Origin: JAWLGW01 sp964569055
GTDB lineage: Bacteria; Planctomycetota; J058
Direction of reading: 5' to 3'
Assembly: GCA_964569055.1 (NCBI GenBank)
Contig: CAZMSZ010000091.1
Coordinates: 1-22,125, forward strand
Length of the DNA: 22,125 bases
Positions within the stretch are counted from its first letter, which is position 1. Every line of letters starts with the position of its first letter. The notes beneath the pieces were generated by a model. That model saw nothing but the letters and a program-made list of their open reading frames with translations, made no database searches and was not told the DNA's origin. The position numbers and the translations under genes were made by a program. This document shows positions 1-6,857 of this stretch, in pieces.

Positions 1-153
1 GGCTCGAGCGGCCGCGCGTACAGCAGCCTCGTGAACTCGAGGAGCGTCGCCCTGCGCGACTCGGACGTGGCGTGCCTCCTGGGGCCTGAACCCATGCAGC
101 CCGGGCGCTCCTCGCGCCCGGCGCGCTTGGCCCTGGACTCGGGAGCGGGCTGA
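1..153 (+). CDS. C-terminal end of an unrecognised protein (partial)
   Basis: Frame 1 is open from the window edge to a TGA at 151-153 and encodes 50 residues. Nearly every codon ends in G or C (about three exceptions), the signature of real genes here, while the other two frames do not show it. The fragment is rich in Ser, Arg, Ala and Gly and contains no motif I recognise. The glycosyltransferase starts 29 bases further on in the same direction, so the two may be co-transcribed. The start lies outside the window. No function is proposed. Confidence 0.5.
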   Translation, partial: GSSGRAYSSLVNSRSVALRDSDVACLLGPEPMQPGRSSRPARLALDSGAG

Positions 154-182
154 GCGATAGTGGCCGCGCGGAGCGCGGTCGG

Positions 183-1304
183 ATGCGCAAGAAGGTCCTG
201 TTCGTCGACACCCACACGGCCAAGCCGTACGACGAGTCATCGCTCCGGACCGAGGCGATCGGCGGGACTCAGTCCTCGGTGCTGCGGGTGGCGGAGGGGC
301 TCGGCGCCTGGCACGACGTCTACGTGGCGCACCACCTGCGCCCCAGCGACCTGCCCAAGACCACCGCGGCGACCTTCATCACGCTGGAGAGCGCGCTCTC
401 CATGACGGGCGCCCAGCGCCCCGACGTGGTGGTCAACGCCGTGGGCCGGTTCGAGGAGGTCCCCCAGCTCACTCGCCGGTATCCCGGGGCGCGCCTGGTG
501 ATCTGGAGCCACGACCTGCGGCGGATCCGGCGCGTGTGGAAGTACCGCCGGACGCTCGCCGCGGGGCGCTGGACGGTGGTCACCGTGTCGAAGTTCCACG
601 CGGGCCTGGCGCGCGAGCACGCGCACGGCAAGGGCCTCGCCCGCCTGCTCGACCGGGTCCGGCCGCGCGCTCACTACGAGATCCGGACGATCTACAACTC
701 GATCGCCGACGGGCTCGCCCCCGACGACACCCCGGTCGACCCCTGGAAGCTGCTGTTCTTCAGCGCGCCCGCCAAGGGCCTGGGCGAGGTGATCGTCCAG
801 TTTCGCGCGGTGTACGCCCACGACCCGCGCCACCGGCTGTACGTCGCGCACCCCGGCTACTCGGACCCGGCCGCGCGCCGGGGCTTCGACGCCCGAATGC
901 TCGAGGAGCCCGGGATCGTGCTGCTCGGCCCGCAGAGTCACCCGCAGATGATGCAGCACGTGCGCGAGTCGTTCTGCGTGTTCTTCCCGCAGCGGAGCAA
1001 GCCCGAGACGTTCGGCCTGGTGTACGCGGAGGCGAACGCGCTCGGGACGCCGGTCCTCGCGCACCGGTTCGGGGCGGCGGAGGAGGTCCTCAGCGACCCC
1101 GACCAGCTGATCGACGCCGGCGATCCGGAGGCGGCGCTGCGGACCCTGCTGCGCTGGCGCGAGCGCGGGCGGCCGCGGGTCCATCTGCGCGAGCAGTTCA
1201 AGGTCGCCGCCGTGGTCGAGGAGTGGCGCAAGCTCGTGGAGGAGCCCCAGCCCGGGGTCGGGGCGGAGCGCGGCGCGCCCTCCACCGGGCGCGGAGGCGC
1301 CTGA
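183..1304 (+). CDS. GT-B fold glycosyltransferase (GT4-like)
   Basis: This 373-residue protein looks like a retaining GT-B glycosyltransferase that moves a sugar from a nucleotide-sugar donor to an unknown acceptor in the cytoplasm, probably for a surface glycan or glycoconjugate. A GGTQ loop at residues 27-30 fits the N-terminal acceptor domain. The C-terminal donor domain carries the E-x7-E signature at E275 and E283 (context KPETFGLVYAEANALGTPV), typical of family 4. There is no signal peptide or membrane segment. The ATG at 183 was chosen because GGAG at 170-173 lies 9 bases upstream and the residues that follow form a typical first beta strand (KKVLFVDT). The last 25 or so residues are Pro/Gly/Ala-rich and probably disordered. 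No other glycan gene is nearby, so the acceptor cannot be inferred. The fold is fairly certain; the exact family and substrate are not. Confidence 0.8.
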   Translation: MRKKVLFVDTHTAKPYDESSLRTEAIGGTQSSVLRVAEGLGAWHDVYVAHHLRPSDLPKTTAATFITLESALSMTGAQRPDVVVNAVGRFEEVPQLTRRYPGARLVIWSHDLRRIRRVWKYRRTLAAGRWTVVTVSKFHAGLAREHAHGKGLARLLDRVRPRAHYEIRTIYNSIADGLAPDDTPVDPWKLLFFSAPAKGLGEVIVQFRAVYAHDPRHRLYVAHPGYSDPAARRGFDARMLEEPGIVLLGPQSHPQMMQHVRESFCVFFPQRSKPETFGLVYAEANALGTPVLAHRFGAAEEVLSDPDQLIDAGDPEAALRTLLRWRERGRPRVHLREQFKVAAVVEEWRKLVEEPQPGVGAERGAPSTGRGGA

Positions 1305-1316
1305 GCGCCTCGCGGC

Positions 1317-1706
1317 TCAGCGCCCCAGCACCAGCTCGCGCGCGAGCGCGCGGTGGCAGCGGGTCTCGTCCTCGCAGTAGCAGAGCAGCGTGACCCCGTC
1401 CGCCCGCGCGAGCCGGCGCGCCTCGGCCAGCGCCTCGGCCGCCTCGGGGCCGGCCATCTCCTCGCGGTAGCGCGCGGCGAACGTGGCCCACGGGATCGGC
1501 TTCGCCTCGCCGACCACCTTGCGCCCCACCCGCCGCTTGCCGAGGAAGGCGTCGAGCAGCGCCTCGCTGGGAGCGAGCCGCTTGTCCCAGCGGTCCCAGG
1601 GCTCGGCCCCCTTGCGCACGCCGCGCGGGCGGTAGCGCGTGATCAACAGGCGCGCGCCGTCGCCCGGCCGCGAAGGGTCGCTCCAGCGCGCGACCTGCAC
1701 GCGCAC
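1317..1706 (-). CDS. DUF488 family protein
   Basis: This 129-residue protein matches the small DUF488 (YeaO-like) family, whose biochemical role is unknown. The signs are an N-terminal RYRPRGVRKG segment, then W-x-RW-x-KRLAPS, a W-x-x-F-x-x-RY-x-x-E stretch near the middle, and VTLLCYCEDETRCHR near the C-terminus, where Cys and His residues cluster in a way that could bind a metal. The GTG at 1704-1706 is taken as the start because GAGG lies just upstream on the minus strand; a second in-frame GTG follows two codons later. The gene begins 7 bases after the moxR stop, so both are probably on one transcript. Its stop faces the glycosyltransferase stop across 12 bases, and both stops lie in the arms of a 6-bp inverted repeat (1301-1306 with 1315-1320). 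The family call is fairly firm; no function can be assigned. Confidence 0.8.
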   Translation of the reverse strand: MRVQVARWSDPSRPGDGARLLITRYRPRGVRKGAEPWDRWDKRLAPSEALLDAFLGKRRVGRKVVGEAKPIPWATFAARYREEMAGPEAAEALAEARRLARADGVTLLCYCEDETRCHRALARELVLGR

Positions 1707-1713
1707 GGCGACC

Positions 1714-2568
1714 TCAGCGGCCCGGCCGCCAGGGCCCGCGCCCCTTGGCGGACGAGAGCAGCTCCTGCAGCGCGAGCAGGTCCTGCTCCTTCTTGATCAG
1801 CGCCCCGAGGTAGGGGAGGTTCCGCTCGAGCAAGACCTCGGTGGTGCCCGAGGCGCGCAGCACGGCCAGCCAGTCGACCAGCTCGCTGGTGCTGGGCCGC
1901 TTGCGCAGCCGGCCGACCTCGCGGAGCTGGTAGAAGGCCGTGAGGGCCTGCCCGAGCAGCCGCTCGTCGAGGTCGGGGTGGTGGACCCGCACGATCCGCT
2001 TCATGAGCTCGGGCTCGGGGAAGTCGATGAAGTGGAACACGCAGCGGCGCAGGAACGCGTCGGGGAGCTCCTTCTCGTTGTTGGAGGTGATCACCACCAC
2101 CGGCCGGTGCCGCGCCGCGACCTCCTGGTCGGTCTCCACGATGTGGAACCGCATGCGGTCGAGCTCGTGGAGCAGGTCGTTGGGGAACTCGATGTCCGCC
2201 TTGTCGACCTCGTCGATCAGCAGCACCGCGCGCTCGTCCGCCGCGAACGCGCGCCCGAGCGGCCCGAGCTTGATGTAGCGGGCGATGTCCTTGACGTCGC
2301 CGTCGCCGAAGCGCGACTCGTACAGGCGCTGCACGGTGTCGTAGACGTACAGCCCGTCCTGCGCGCGGGTGGTGCTCTTGACGTGCCAGCGGATCAGCGG
2401 GTGCCCGAGCCCCTCGGCGATCGCCTCGGCCAACAGCGTCTTGCCCGTGCCGGGCTCGCCCTTGACCAGGAGCGGGCGCTCGAGCGCCAGCGCGCAGTTG
2501 ACCGCGGCCTCGAGCGCCTCGCTGGTCAGGTAGCGGTCGGTCCCCTGAAAGCGGCGGAAGTCGGTCAT
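1714..2568 (-). CDS. MoxR-type AAA+ ATPase
   Basis: This 284-residue protein is a MoxR-branch AAA+ ATPase. Such proteins act as ATP-driven chaperones that remodel or load cofactors into partner proteins, often working with a VWA-domain protein. Walker A is GEPGTGKT at residues 37-44, Walker B is VLLIDE at 115-120, and a sensor-1 region follows with the TSNNEKELPDAFLRRC segment, which also contains the arginine-finger-type arginines. The C-terminal helical lid is present, so the protein is complete. The ATG at 2566-2568 is preceded by GAGGAG three bases upstream on the minus strand, and a possible -10 (TACGAT) lies at 2585-2590. The frame stays open further upstream, but the ribosome site and homology support this start. 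The next gene downstream is the DUF488 gene, 7 bases away. No VWA gene is visible in the window, so the client is unknown. Confidence 0.92.
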   Translation of the reverse strand: MTDFRRFQGTDRYLTSEALEAAVNCALALERPLLVKGEPGTGKTLLAEAIAEGLGHPLIRWHVKSTTRAQDGLYVYDTVQRLYESRFGDGDVKDIARYIKLGPLGRAFAADERAVLLIDEVDKADIEFPNDLLHELDRMRFHIVETDQEVAARHRPVVVITSNNEKELPDAFLRRCVFHFIDFPEPELMKRIVRVHHPDLDERLLGQALTAFYQLREVGRLRKRPSTSELVDWLAVLRASGTTEVLLERNLPYLGALIKKEQDLLALQELLSSAKGRGPWRPGR

Positions 2569-2584
2569 GAGCTCCTCGGCATGG

Positions 2585-2590
2585 ATCGTA
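2585..2590 (-). promoter_or_regulatory. Possible -10 element for moxR
   Basis: On the minus strand the sequence is TACGAT, sharing TA--AT with the sigma-70 consensus, and it lies 16 bases upstream of the moxR ATG with a GAGGAG ribosome site in between. No clear -35 box is visible. It sits in the 84-base divergent gap between moxR and the 52-residue gene. Confidence 0.3.
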
Positions 2591-2637
2591 GCCGGCGGCC
2601 GGGCGGCTGGGCGCCGCAGGTCCACCGGGACGGTCGC

Positions 2638-2643
2638 TACAAT
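2638..2643 (+). promoter_or_regulatory. Possible -10 element for the 52-residue gene
   Basis: TACAAT differs from TATAAT at one base and stands out in this G+C-rich DNA. Only nine bases separate it from the ATG at 2653, so a transcript starting at the usual distance would have almost no leader. No convincing -35 box is seen. Confidence 0.4.
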
Positions 2644-2652
2644 CTCGCCGCC

Positions 2653-2811
2653 ATGCCGAGCGTCCCCAACCCTCACGACCGGCAGCTCCGGGCGAAGTTC
2701 GGGTCCGACCTCCCAGCCGTCGTCCTCGAGCGAGTCGACACGGCGACCGAGTCCGAGCTGGAGCGGACGCTCGTGGCCACCTCGCTGGACGAGGTGCTCG
2801 CCGGCGACTGA
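2653..2811 (+). CDS. Small protein of unknown function (52 residues)
   Basis: An ATG at 2653-2655 opens a 52-codon frame ending in TGA at 2809-2811. The codons are strongly biased to G or C at the third position, as in the neighbours, which supports real coding. The protein is acidic in its second half and predicted helical, with ERVDTATESELERTLVATSLDEVL near the end. That pattern loosely recalls the short C-terminal helical region of some Rpn/DUF4351-like proteins, but I would not assign a family on it. It is divergent from moxR and lies 93 bases upstream of argC on the same strand. A TACAAT element sits nine bases before the ATG and no ribosome-binding site is apparent, consistent with leaderless expression. 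It could also be a remnant of a longer gene. Confidence 0.55.
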   Translation: MPSVPNPHDRQLRAKFGSDLPAVVLERVDTATESELERTLVATSLDEVLAGD

Positions 2812-2894
2812 GGCCGCCCCAGCCCTCGCCCCCGCCCGCCCTCGCCCTATCCAATCGGCGGGCGCGTACCCTATCCTCCACGCCCGCCAAAGCG

Positions 2895-2902
2895 AGGAGG
2901 TG
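2895..2902 (+). promoter_or_regulatory. Strong ribosome-binding site of argC
   Basis: AGGAGGTG lies four bases before the ATG at 2905 and is an almost perfect anti-16S match, the best in the window. It fixes the argC start. Upstream, overlapping TACCCT (2867-2872) and TATCCT (2872-2877) are candidate -10 boxes without an evident -35. Confidence 0.75.
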
Positions 2903-2904
2903 GC

Positions 2905-3843
2905 ATGCAGCGGGTCGCGATCGAGGGGGCATCGGGCTACTCCGGCATGGAGCTGACGCGGATCCTCGCGCGCCATCCCGGCGTGGAGCTGGTCGCGGCC
3001 AGCTCGAGCCGCTGGGCCGGCTCGACCGTCCGCGACCGGCTCGGGATCGCCGGCCCCGCGGGGCGGGTCACGTATCGGCCCGAGCTCGACCCGGCCGGGG
3101 TCGACGCGGTGCTCCTCGCGACCCCCCACGACGCCAGCGCGCCGCTCGCCGCCCGCTGGACCGCCGCCGGCGTGCGGGTGGTCGACCTCAGCAACGTGTT
3201 CCGGGCCGACCCCGAGTGGGTCTACGGGCTGACCGAGTACGCGCGCGAGGCGCTGGTCGGGGCGCGCCGGGTGGCCAACCCGGGCTGCTATCCGACGGCC
3301 ACGCAGCTGGCGCTGCGCCCGCTCCTCGCGGCCGGGCTGGTCGCGGACGGGCCGATCGTGCTCGACGCCAAGAGCGGCGCGACCGGGGCCGGGCGCAGCA
3401 ACGCCGAGCACCTGCTCTACAACGAGCTGGCCGACAACCACCACCCCTACAAGGTCGGCAACCACCAGCACGTGCCCGAGATCGAGCGCGGGCTCGGGCG
3501 CGAGGTGATCTTCACGCCGCACCTCCTCCCCTGCCGGCGCGGGCTCCTGGTGAGCGCCTACTTCCCCGTCGCGCCCGGCACGACGGCCGCCGACCTCGAG
3601 GCCTGCCTGCGCGAGCGCTACGCGGGCGAGCCGTTCGTGCAGGTGGTGACCCCCGACATGGCGGTCGGCCTGTCTCGGGTGGTCGGGACCCCGACCTGCC
3701 GCGTGGCGGTGGGCCCGGCGATCAAGGGCGGCATGGCGCAGGCGTTCTCCAGCGAGGACAACCTGCTCAAGGGCGCCGCCAGCCAGGCGGTGCAGAACCT
3801 CAACCTGATCCTCGGCCTCGACGAGACGGCCGGCCTGCTATGA
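2905..3843 (+). CDS. argC: N-acetyl-gamma-glutamyl-phosphate reductase
   Basis: ArgC reduces N-acetylglutamyl phosphate to N-acetylglutamate semialdehyde with NADPH, the third step of arginine synthesis, in the cytoplasm. The 312-residue protein has the N-terminal nucleotide-binding loop EGASGYSGMEL (residues 7-17), the catalytic cysteine C128 in NPGCYPT, the SGATGAGR segment at 157-164, and H206 in FTPHLLPCRRG, which matches the conserved substrate-site histidine. Its length is at the short end of the usual range and nothing is missing. The start is fixed by the AGGAGGTG site. The TGA overlaps the ATG of the argJ-argB gene by four bases (ATGA), so the two are translationally coupled. It is the first gene of an argC-argJB-NUDIX operon, and its substrate is the product of the downstream kinase domain. 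Confidence 0.97.
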   Translation: MQRVAIEGASGYSGMELTRILARHPGVELVAASSSRWAGSTVRDRLGIAGPAGRVTYRPELDPAGVDAVLLATPHDASAPLAARWTAAGVRVVDLSNVFRADPEWVYGLTEYAREALVGARRVANPGCYPTATQLALRPLLAAGLVADGPIVLDAKSGATGAGRSNAEHLLYNELADNHHPYKVGNHQHVPEIERGLGREVIFTPHLLPCRRGLLVSAYFPVAPGTTAADLEACLRERYAGEPFVQVVTPDMAVGLSRVVGTPTCRVAVGPAIKGGMAQAFSSEDNLLKGAASQAVQNLNLILGLDETAGLL

Positions 3844-5867
3844 GCGACCCCCCCCTCGCGCGCGGCTTCCAGTTCTCGGGCCTCCACGCCGGGATCAAGG
3901 TCGAGCGCCCCGACCTGGCCCTGATCCGCTCCGAGCTCCCCTGCGAGGCGGCGGCCACCGTCACCCCCAACCGGCTGCGCGCCGCCTGCGCCGACCGCAC
4001 CCGCGCGCTCACGCCCTGCGCGGGGGTGCGCGCGGTGGTGGTCTCCTCGGGCAACGCCAACTGCATGGCCGGCCCGCAGGAGGCGGACGACGACCGGCGC
4101 ATGGCCTCGGCGGTGGGCGAGGCGCTCGGGGTGTCGGCCGAGGCGGTGCTGACCGCCAGCACGGGCGGGATCGGCAAGCCGCTGCCGATCGACACGATCG
4201 TGGCCGCCGTGCCGCGCCTGGTGGCCAGCCTCGGCGCCGACCCGGAGCCGGCCGCGCGCGCGATCCTGACCACCGACAAGGTGATCAAGGTCTCGTCTCG
4301 ACAGGTCGAGGTCGGCGGGCGGACCGTGACGCTCACGGCGATCGCCAAGGGGTCGGGCATGATCCACCCCGACATGGCGACCATGCTCGCCTTCCTGTGC
4401 ACCGACGCCCGCTGCCCGGCCGAGGAGCTGCAGGCGATCCTGAGCGAGGCGGTGCGCGCGAGCTTCAACCAGATCAGCGTCGACCGCGACACCTCCACCA
4501 ACGACATGTGCGTGCTCCTCGCCAACGGGGCGGCCGAGGTCGACGTCCACCGCGGCTGCGCGCCGTTCGTGGCCGCCGTGAACGAGGTGTGCCGCGACCT
4601 CGCCCGGGCGATCGCGGCCGACGGGGAGGGCGCGACCCGGCTGATCTCGGTCGAGGTGAACGGGGCCCCCGACCTGGCCACGGCGCGCACGCTCTCGCGC
4701 GCGGTGATCGAGAGCAACCTGTTCAAGTCGTCGCTGTTCGGCAACTCGGACGGCTGGGGGCGCGCGCTGGCGGCCCTCGGCAGCCGGGCGGCGCGGCTCG
4801 GGCTCGAGCTCGACCCCGCCGAGGTCGGCCTGAAGGTCGGCGACACCGAGGTGGTGCGCGGCGGCGACCCGACCGGCGCCCGTCCGGACGTCAGCCTGCC
4901 CGAGGTGGTCTACACGATCTCGCTCGGCCTGGGCGAGGCGAGCGCCTGGGCCTGGGGCTGCGACCTCTCCTACGACTACGTGTCGATCAACGCCGTCACC
5001 AAGACCGACGGGCTCGAGACCCACTCGCCCGGGCTCAAGCGGCGGTTGCTGGTCGACGCGCTGGCCTACATCAGCCGCTTCAAGAACAAGATCGCCGTGA
5101 TCAAGTACGGCGGTGCCGCCATGCTGCGCGACGACCTCAAGCACGCGTTCGCCGAGGACGTGGTCCTGCTCGAGGCGGTCGGGCTGCGGCCGGTGGTGGT
5201 CCACGGCGGCGGCCCCGAGATCTCGCGCACCCTCGACAAGCTGGGCGGCGAGTCCCGCTTCGTGGACGGCATGCGCGTCACCGACGAGGCGAGCGTCAAG
5301 ATCGTCGAGATGGTGCTGAGCGGGAAGGTGAACAGCGAGATCATCACCCGGATCCACACCCACGGCGGCCGGGCCGTGGGCCTCTCGGGCAAGGACGGCT
5401 GCCTGCTCACCGCGCGCAAGCTCGAGCCGGGCGGGCGCGACCTCGGCCTGGTGGGCGAGGTCACCGAGGTCAACACCGACGTGATCCACATGCTGCTCGA
5501 GCGCAAGTACGTCCCGGTGATCTCGCCCGTGGGGACCGACAAGAAGGGCGTCACCTACAACATCAACGCCGACACGGCCGCGGCCAAGATCGCCGAGGCG
5601 CTCGGCGCCGAGAAGGTGATCTTCCTCTCCGACATCCCGGGCCTGATGCGCGCGGGCGAGAAGGTGAGCGTGACCACCGCCGCCGACCTGCGCGGGTTCA
5701 TCGGCGACGGGACGGTCACCGGCGGCATGATCCCCAAGGTGCAGGCGATCCTCGACGCGCTGGCCGCCGGCGTCCGCAGCGCGCACATCATCGACGGCCG
5801 CGTGCCGCACAACCTCCTCGCCGAGCTGTTCACCGAGACGGGCGTGGGGACGTGGGTCACGGGCTGA
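3840..5867 (+). CDS. argJB: ArgJ-ArgB fusion: ornithine acetyltransferase / N-acetylglutamate kinase
   Basis: One open frame of 675 codons joins two arginine enzymes. Residues 1-385 are ArgJ, which transfers acetyl from N-acetylornithine to glutamate. It has the self-cleavage and nucleophile site at A180-T181 (KGSGMIHPDMATML), an STGGIGKPLP segment at 107-116, and the standard ending WGCDLSYDYVSINA at 372-385. A linker of about twelve residues leads into ArgB at about 398-675, which phosphorylates N-acetylglutamate: KYGGAAM 422-428, HGGGPEIS 455-462, NINADTAA 574-581 and GGMIPKV 628-634. Normally ArgJ stops after its SINA-like end and ArgB starts with its own methionine. Here there is no stop and no ATG at the junction, and the G/C third-position bias runs through it without a frame change. 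The helix at 398-412 and the C-terminal HNLLAELFTETGVGT resemble arginine-inhibited ArgB enzymes, so feedback inhibition is plausible. The gene overlaps argC by 4 bases and the NUDIX gene by 16. Confidence 0.95.
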   Translation: MSDPPLARGFQFSGLHAGIKVERPDLALIRSELPCEAAATVTPNRLRAACADRTRALTPCAGVRAVVVSSGNANCMAGPQEADDDRRMASAVGEALGVSAEAVLTASTGGIGKPLPIDTIVAAVPRLVASLGADPEPAARAILTTDKVIKVSSRQVEVGGRTVTLTAIAKGSGMIHPDMATMLAFLCTDARCPAEELQAILSEAVRASFNQISVDRDTSTNDMCVLLANGAAEVDVHRGCAPFVAAVNEVCRDLARAIAADGEGATRLISVEVNGAPDLATARTLSRAVIESNLFKSSLFGNSDGWGRALAALGSRAARLGLELDPAEVGLKVGDTEVVRGGDPTGARPDVSLPEVVYTISLGLGEASAWAWGCDLSYDYVSINAVTKTDGLETHSPGLKRRLLVDALAYISRFKNKIAVIKYGGAAMLRDDLKHAFAEDVVLLEAVGLRPVVVHGGGPEISRTLDKLGGESRFVDGMRVTDEASVKIVEMVLSGKVNSEIITRIHTHGGRAVGLSGKDGCLLTARKLEPGGRDLGLVGEVTEVNTDVIHMLLERKYVPVISPVGTDKKGVTYNINADTAAAKIAEALGAEKVIFLSDIPGLMRAGEKVSVTTAADLRGFIGDGTVTGGMIPKVQAILDALAAGVRSAHIIDGRVPHNLLAELFTETGVGTWVTG

Positions 5868-6681
5868 GCCCGCCGCTCGACCCCGCGCGCCTCGAGGCCG
5901 CCCTCGCCGCCCACGCGCCGCGCGAGCACCCGCCGCTCCCCGGCCGCACCAACCACCTCCGCGCCGGGGTGCTGCTCCCGCTGATCTGGGAGCCCACCCC
6001 CGTGCTGCTGCTCGAGCTGCGCCCCGCGCGCCTCTCGCTCCACGGGGGCGAGGTGTGCTTCCCGGGCGGACGCCCCGAGCCCGACGACCCCGACCTGTGC
6101 GCGACCGCCCTGCGCGAGGCGCGCGAGGAGCTCGGCCTGCGCGACGCCCGCCCCCTGGGGCGGCTCTCCTCGACCCCGCTGTTCACCTCCGACTACCGCC
6201 TCGAGCCGTTCGTGGCCGAGGCGCCGCCCCAGCCCCTCGCCCCCAACCCCGGGGAGGTGGCCCGCGTGCTCCGCCTCGACCTCGCCGCGCTCCTCGCGCG
6301 CGAGGCGATCGACGCGATCCCCTACCGCTGGGAGGACGGGGTCGAGCGCCTCTCGCCCGTGTTCGAGGCCGACGGCGCGCTGGCCTTCGGCGCCACCGCC
6401 CACGTGCTGTGGGAGCTGNNNNNNNNNNNNNNNNNNNNNNNNNNNNNNNNNNNNNNNNNNNNNNNNNNNNNNNNNNNNNNNNNNNNNNNNNNNNNNNNNN
6501 NNNNNNNNNNNNNNNNNNCGAGGCCGACGGCGCGCTGGCCTTCGGCGCCACCGCCCACGTGCTGTGGGAGCTGGTCGAGGTCGCCGCGCGGGCCGTGGAG
6601 CGGGAGGCGCCCCGGCTCGAGCCGGGCCGATACGGGTGGGAGGACGTGCTCGAGCGGCGCGACGCGGCGAGCCTGGACTGA
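5852..6681 (+). CDS. NUDIX hydrolase, NudL/CoA-pyrophosphatase-like (interrupted by assembly gap)
   Basis: The protein resembles the NudL (UPF0035) branch of NUDIX hydrolases, which split coenzyme A or its derivatives into phosphopantetheine and adenosine 3',5'-bisphosphate. The diagnostic stretch is LHGGEVCFPGG (residues 63-73), followed at 88-96 by REAREELGL, with acidic residues E89, E92 and E93 binding the metal. The GTG at 5852 is the only reasonable start and overlaps the argJB end by 16 bases, so translation is coupled. The frame runs into 100 N at 6419. The 55 bases before the gap (6364-6418) recur exactly after it (6519-6573). Removing one copy and the Ns (155 bases) restores a continuous frame ending at TGA 6679-6681 and gives 224 residues, normal for the family. 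The gene is therefore probably intact in the organism. No metabolic link to arginine synthesis is evident, and the CoA specificity is inferred from family resemblance. Confidence 0.85.
6364..6418. repeat. 55-bp duplicated contig end, left copy
   Basis: This 55-base segment directly before the N run is identical to 6519-6573 directly after it. Exact identity placed precisely at both gap edges is what appears when two contigs sharing a k-mer-length overlap are scaffolded without being merged. It is therefore probably an artefact and not a biological repeat. Confidence 0.9.
6419..6518. other. Assembly gap (100 N), probably of zero true length
   Basis: A round run of 100 N inside the NUDIX gene. 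Identical 55-base flanks, and restoration of the reading frame when 155 bases are removed, suggest no sequence is missing. Confidence 0.95.
6519..6573. repeat. 55-bp duplicated contig end, right copy
   Basis: Exact copy of 6364-6418. It continues smoothly into the 3' end of the NUDIX gene (VEVAARAVERE and onward) in the frame expected if one copy is removed. Confidence 0.9.
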
Positions 6682-6708
6682 GTCCCACCAGGGCTCGCTC
6701 ATAGAGGC

Positions 6709-6765
6709 CGGGTCGACCGAGCCAGGTCGGGCTCGCAGGACCGCCCGGGCACCGCCGGTCGACCC
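6709..6765. repeat. Inverted repeat in the gap between the NUDIX gene and gshA
   Basis: CGGGTCGACC at 6709-6718 pairs with GGTCGACCCC-type sequence at 6757-6766; the core GTCGAC is itself palindromic in each copy. The repeat lies in the 176-base space between the NUDIX stop and the ligase start. No T-tract follows, so it is not a standard terminator. It may form RNA structure at the end of the arg operon or be a chance result of high G+C. A weak -10-like TAGCTT at 6828-6833 precedes the next gene. Confidence 0.3.
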
Positions 6766-6857
6766 CCCGCGCCGCGCGCCCGGTGCACGCTGGGTGCGTC
6801 GCGGTACGACCGTGTGAGCTCCTGTGGTAGCTTTCTGCCCGAGCCGCGGAGCCGCGC

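Noticed and set aside
1643..2932. Long antisense frames over the moxR region and over most other genes
   Set aside because: Very G+C-rich DNA has few stops, so every gene casts long open shadows. These lack third-position bias, domains and ribosome sites.
5090..5867. A separate argB gene inside the fusion
   Set aside because: There is no stop between the ArgJ and ArgB parts and no ATG or ribosome site at the junction. An internal start cannot be excluded, but one frame is the simplest reading.
6519..6681. A second, truncated NUDIX gene after the N gap
   Set aside because: The first 55 bases duplicate the sequence before the gap and the frames join exactly when one copy is removed, so this is the 3' end of the same gene.
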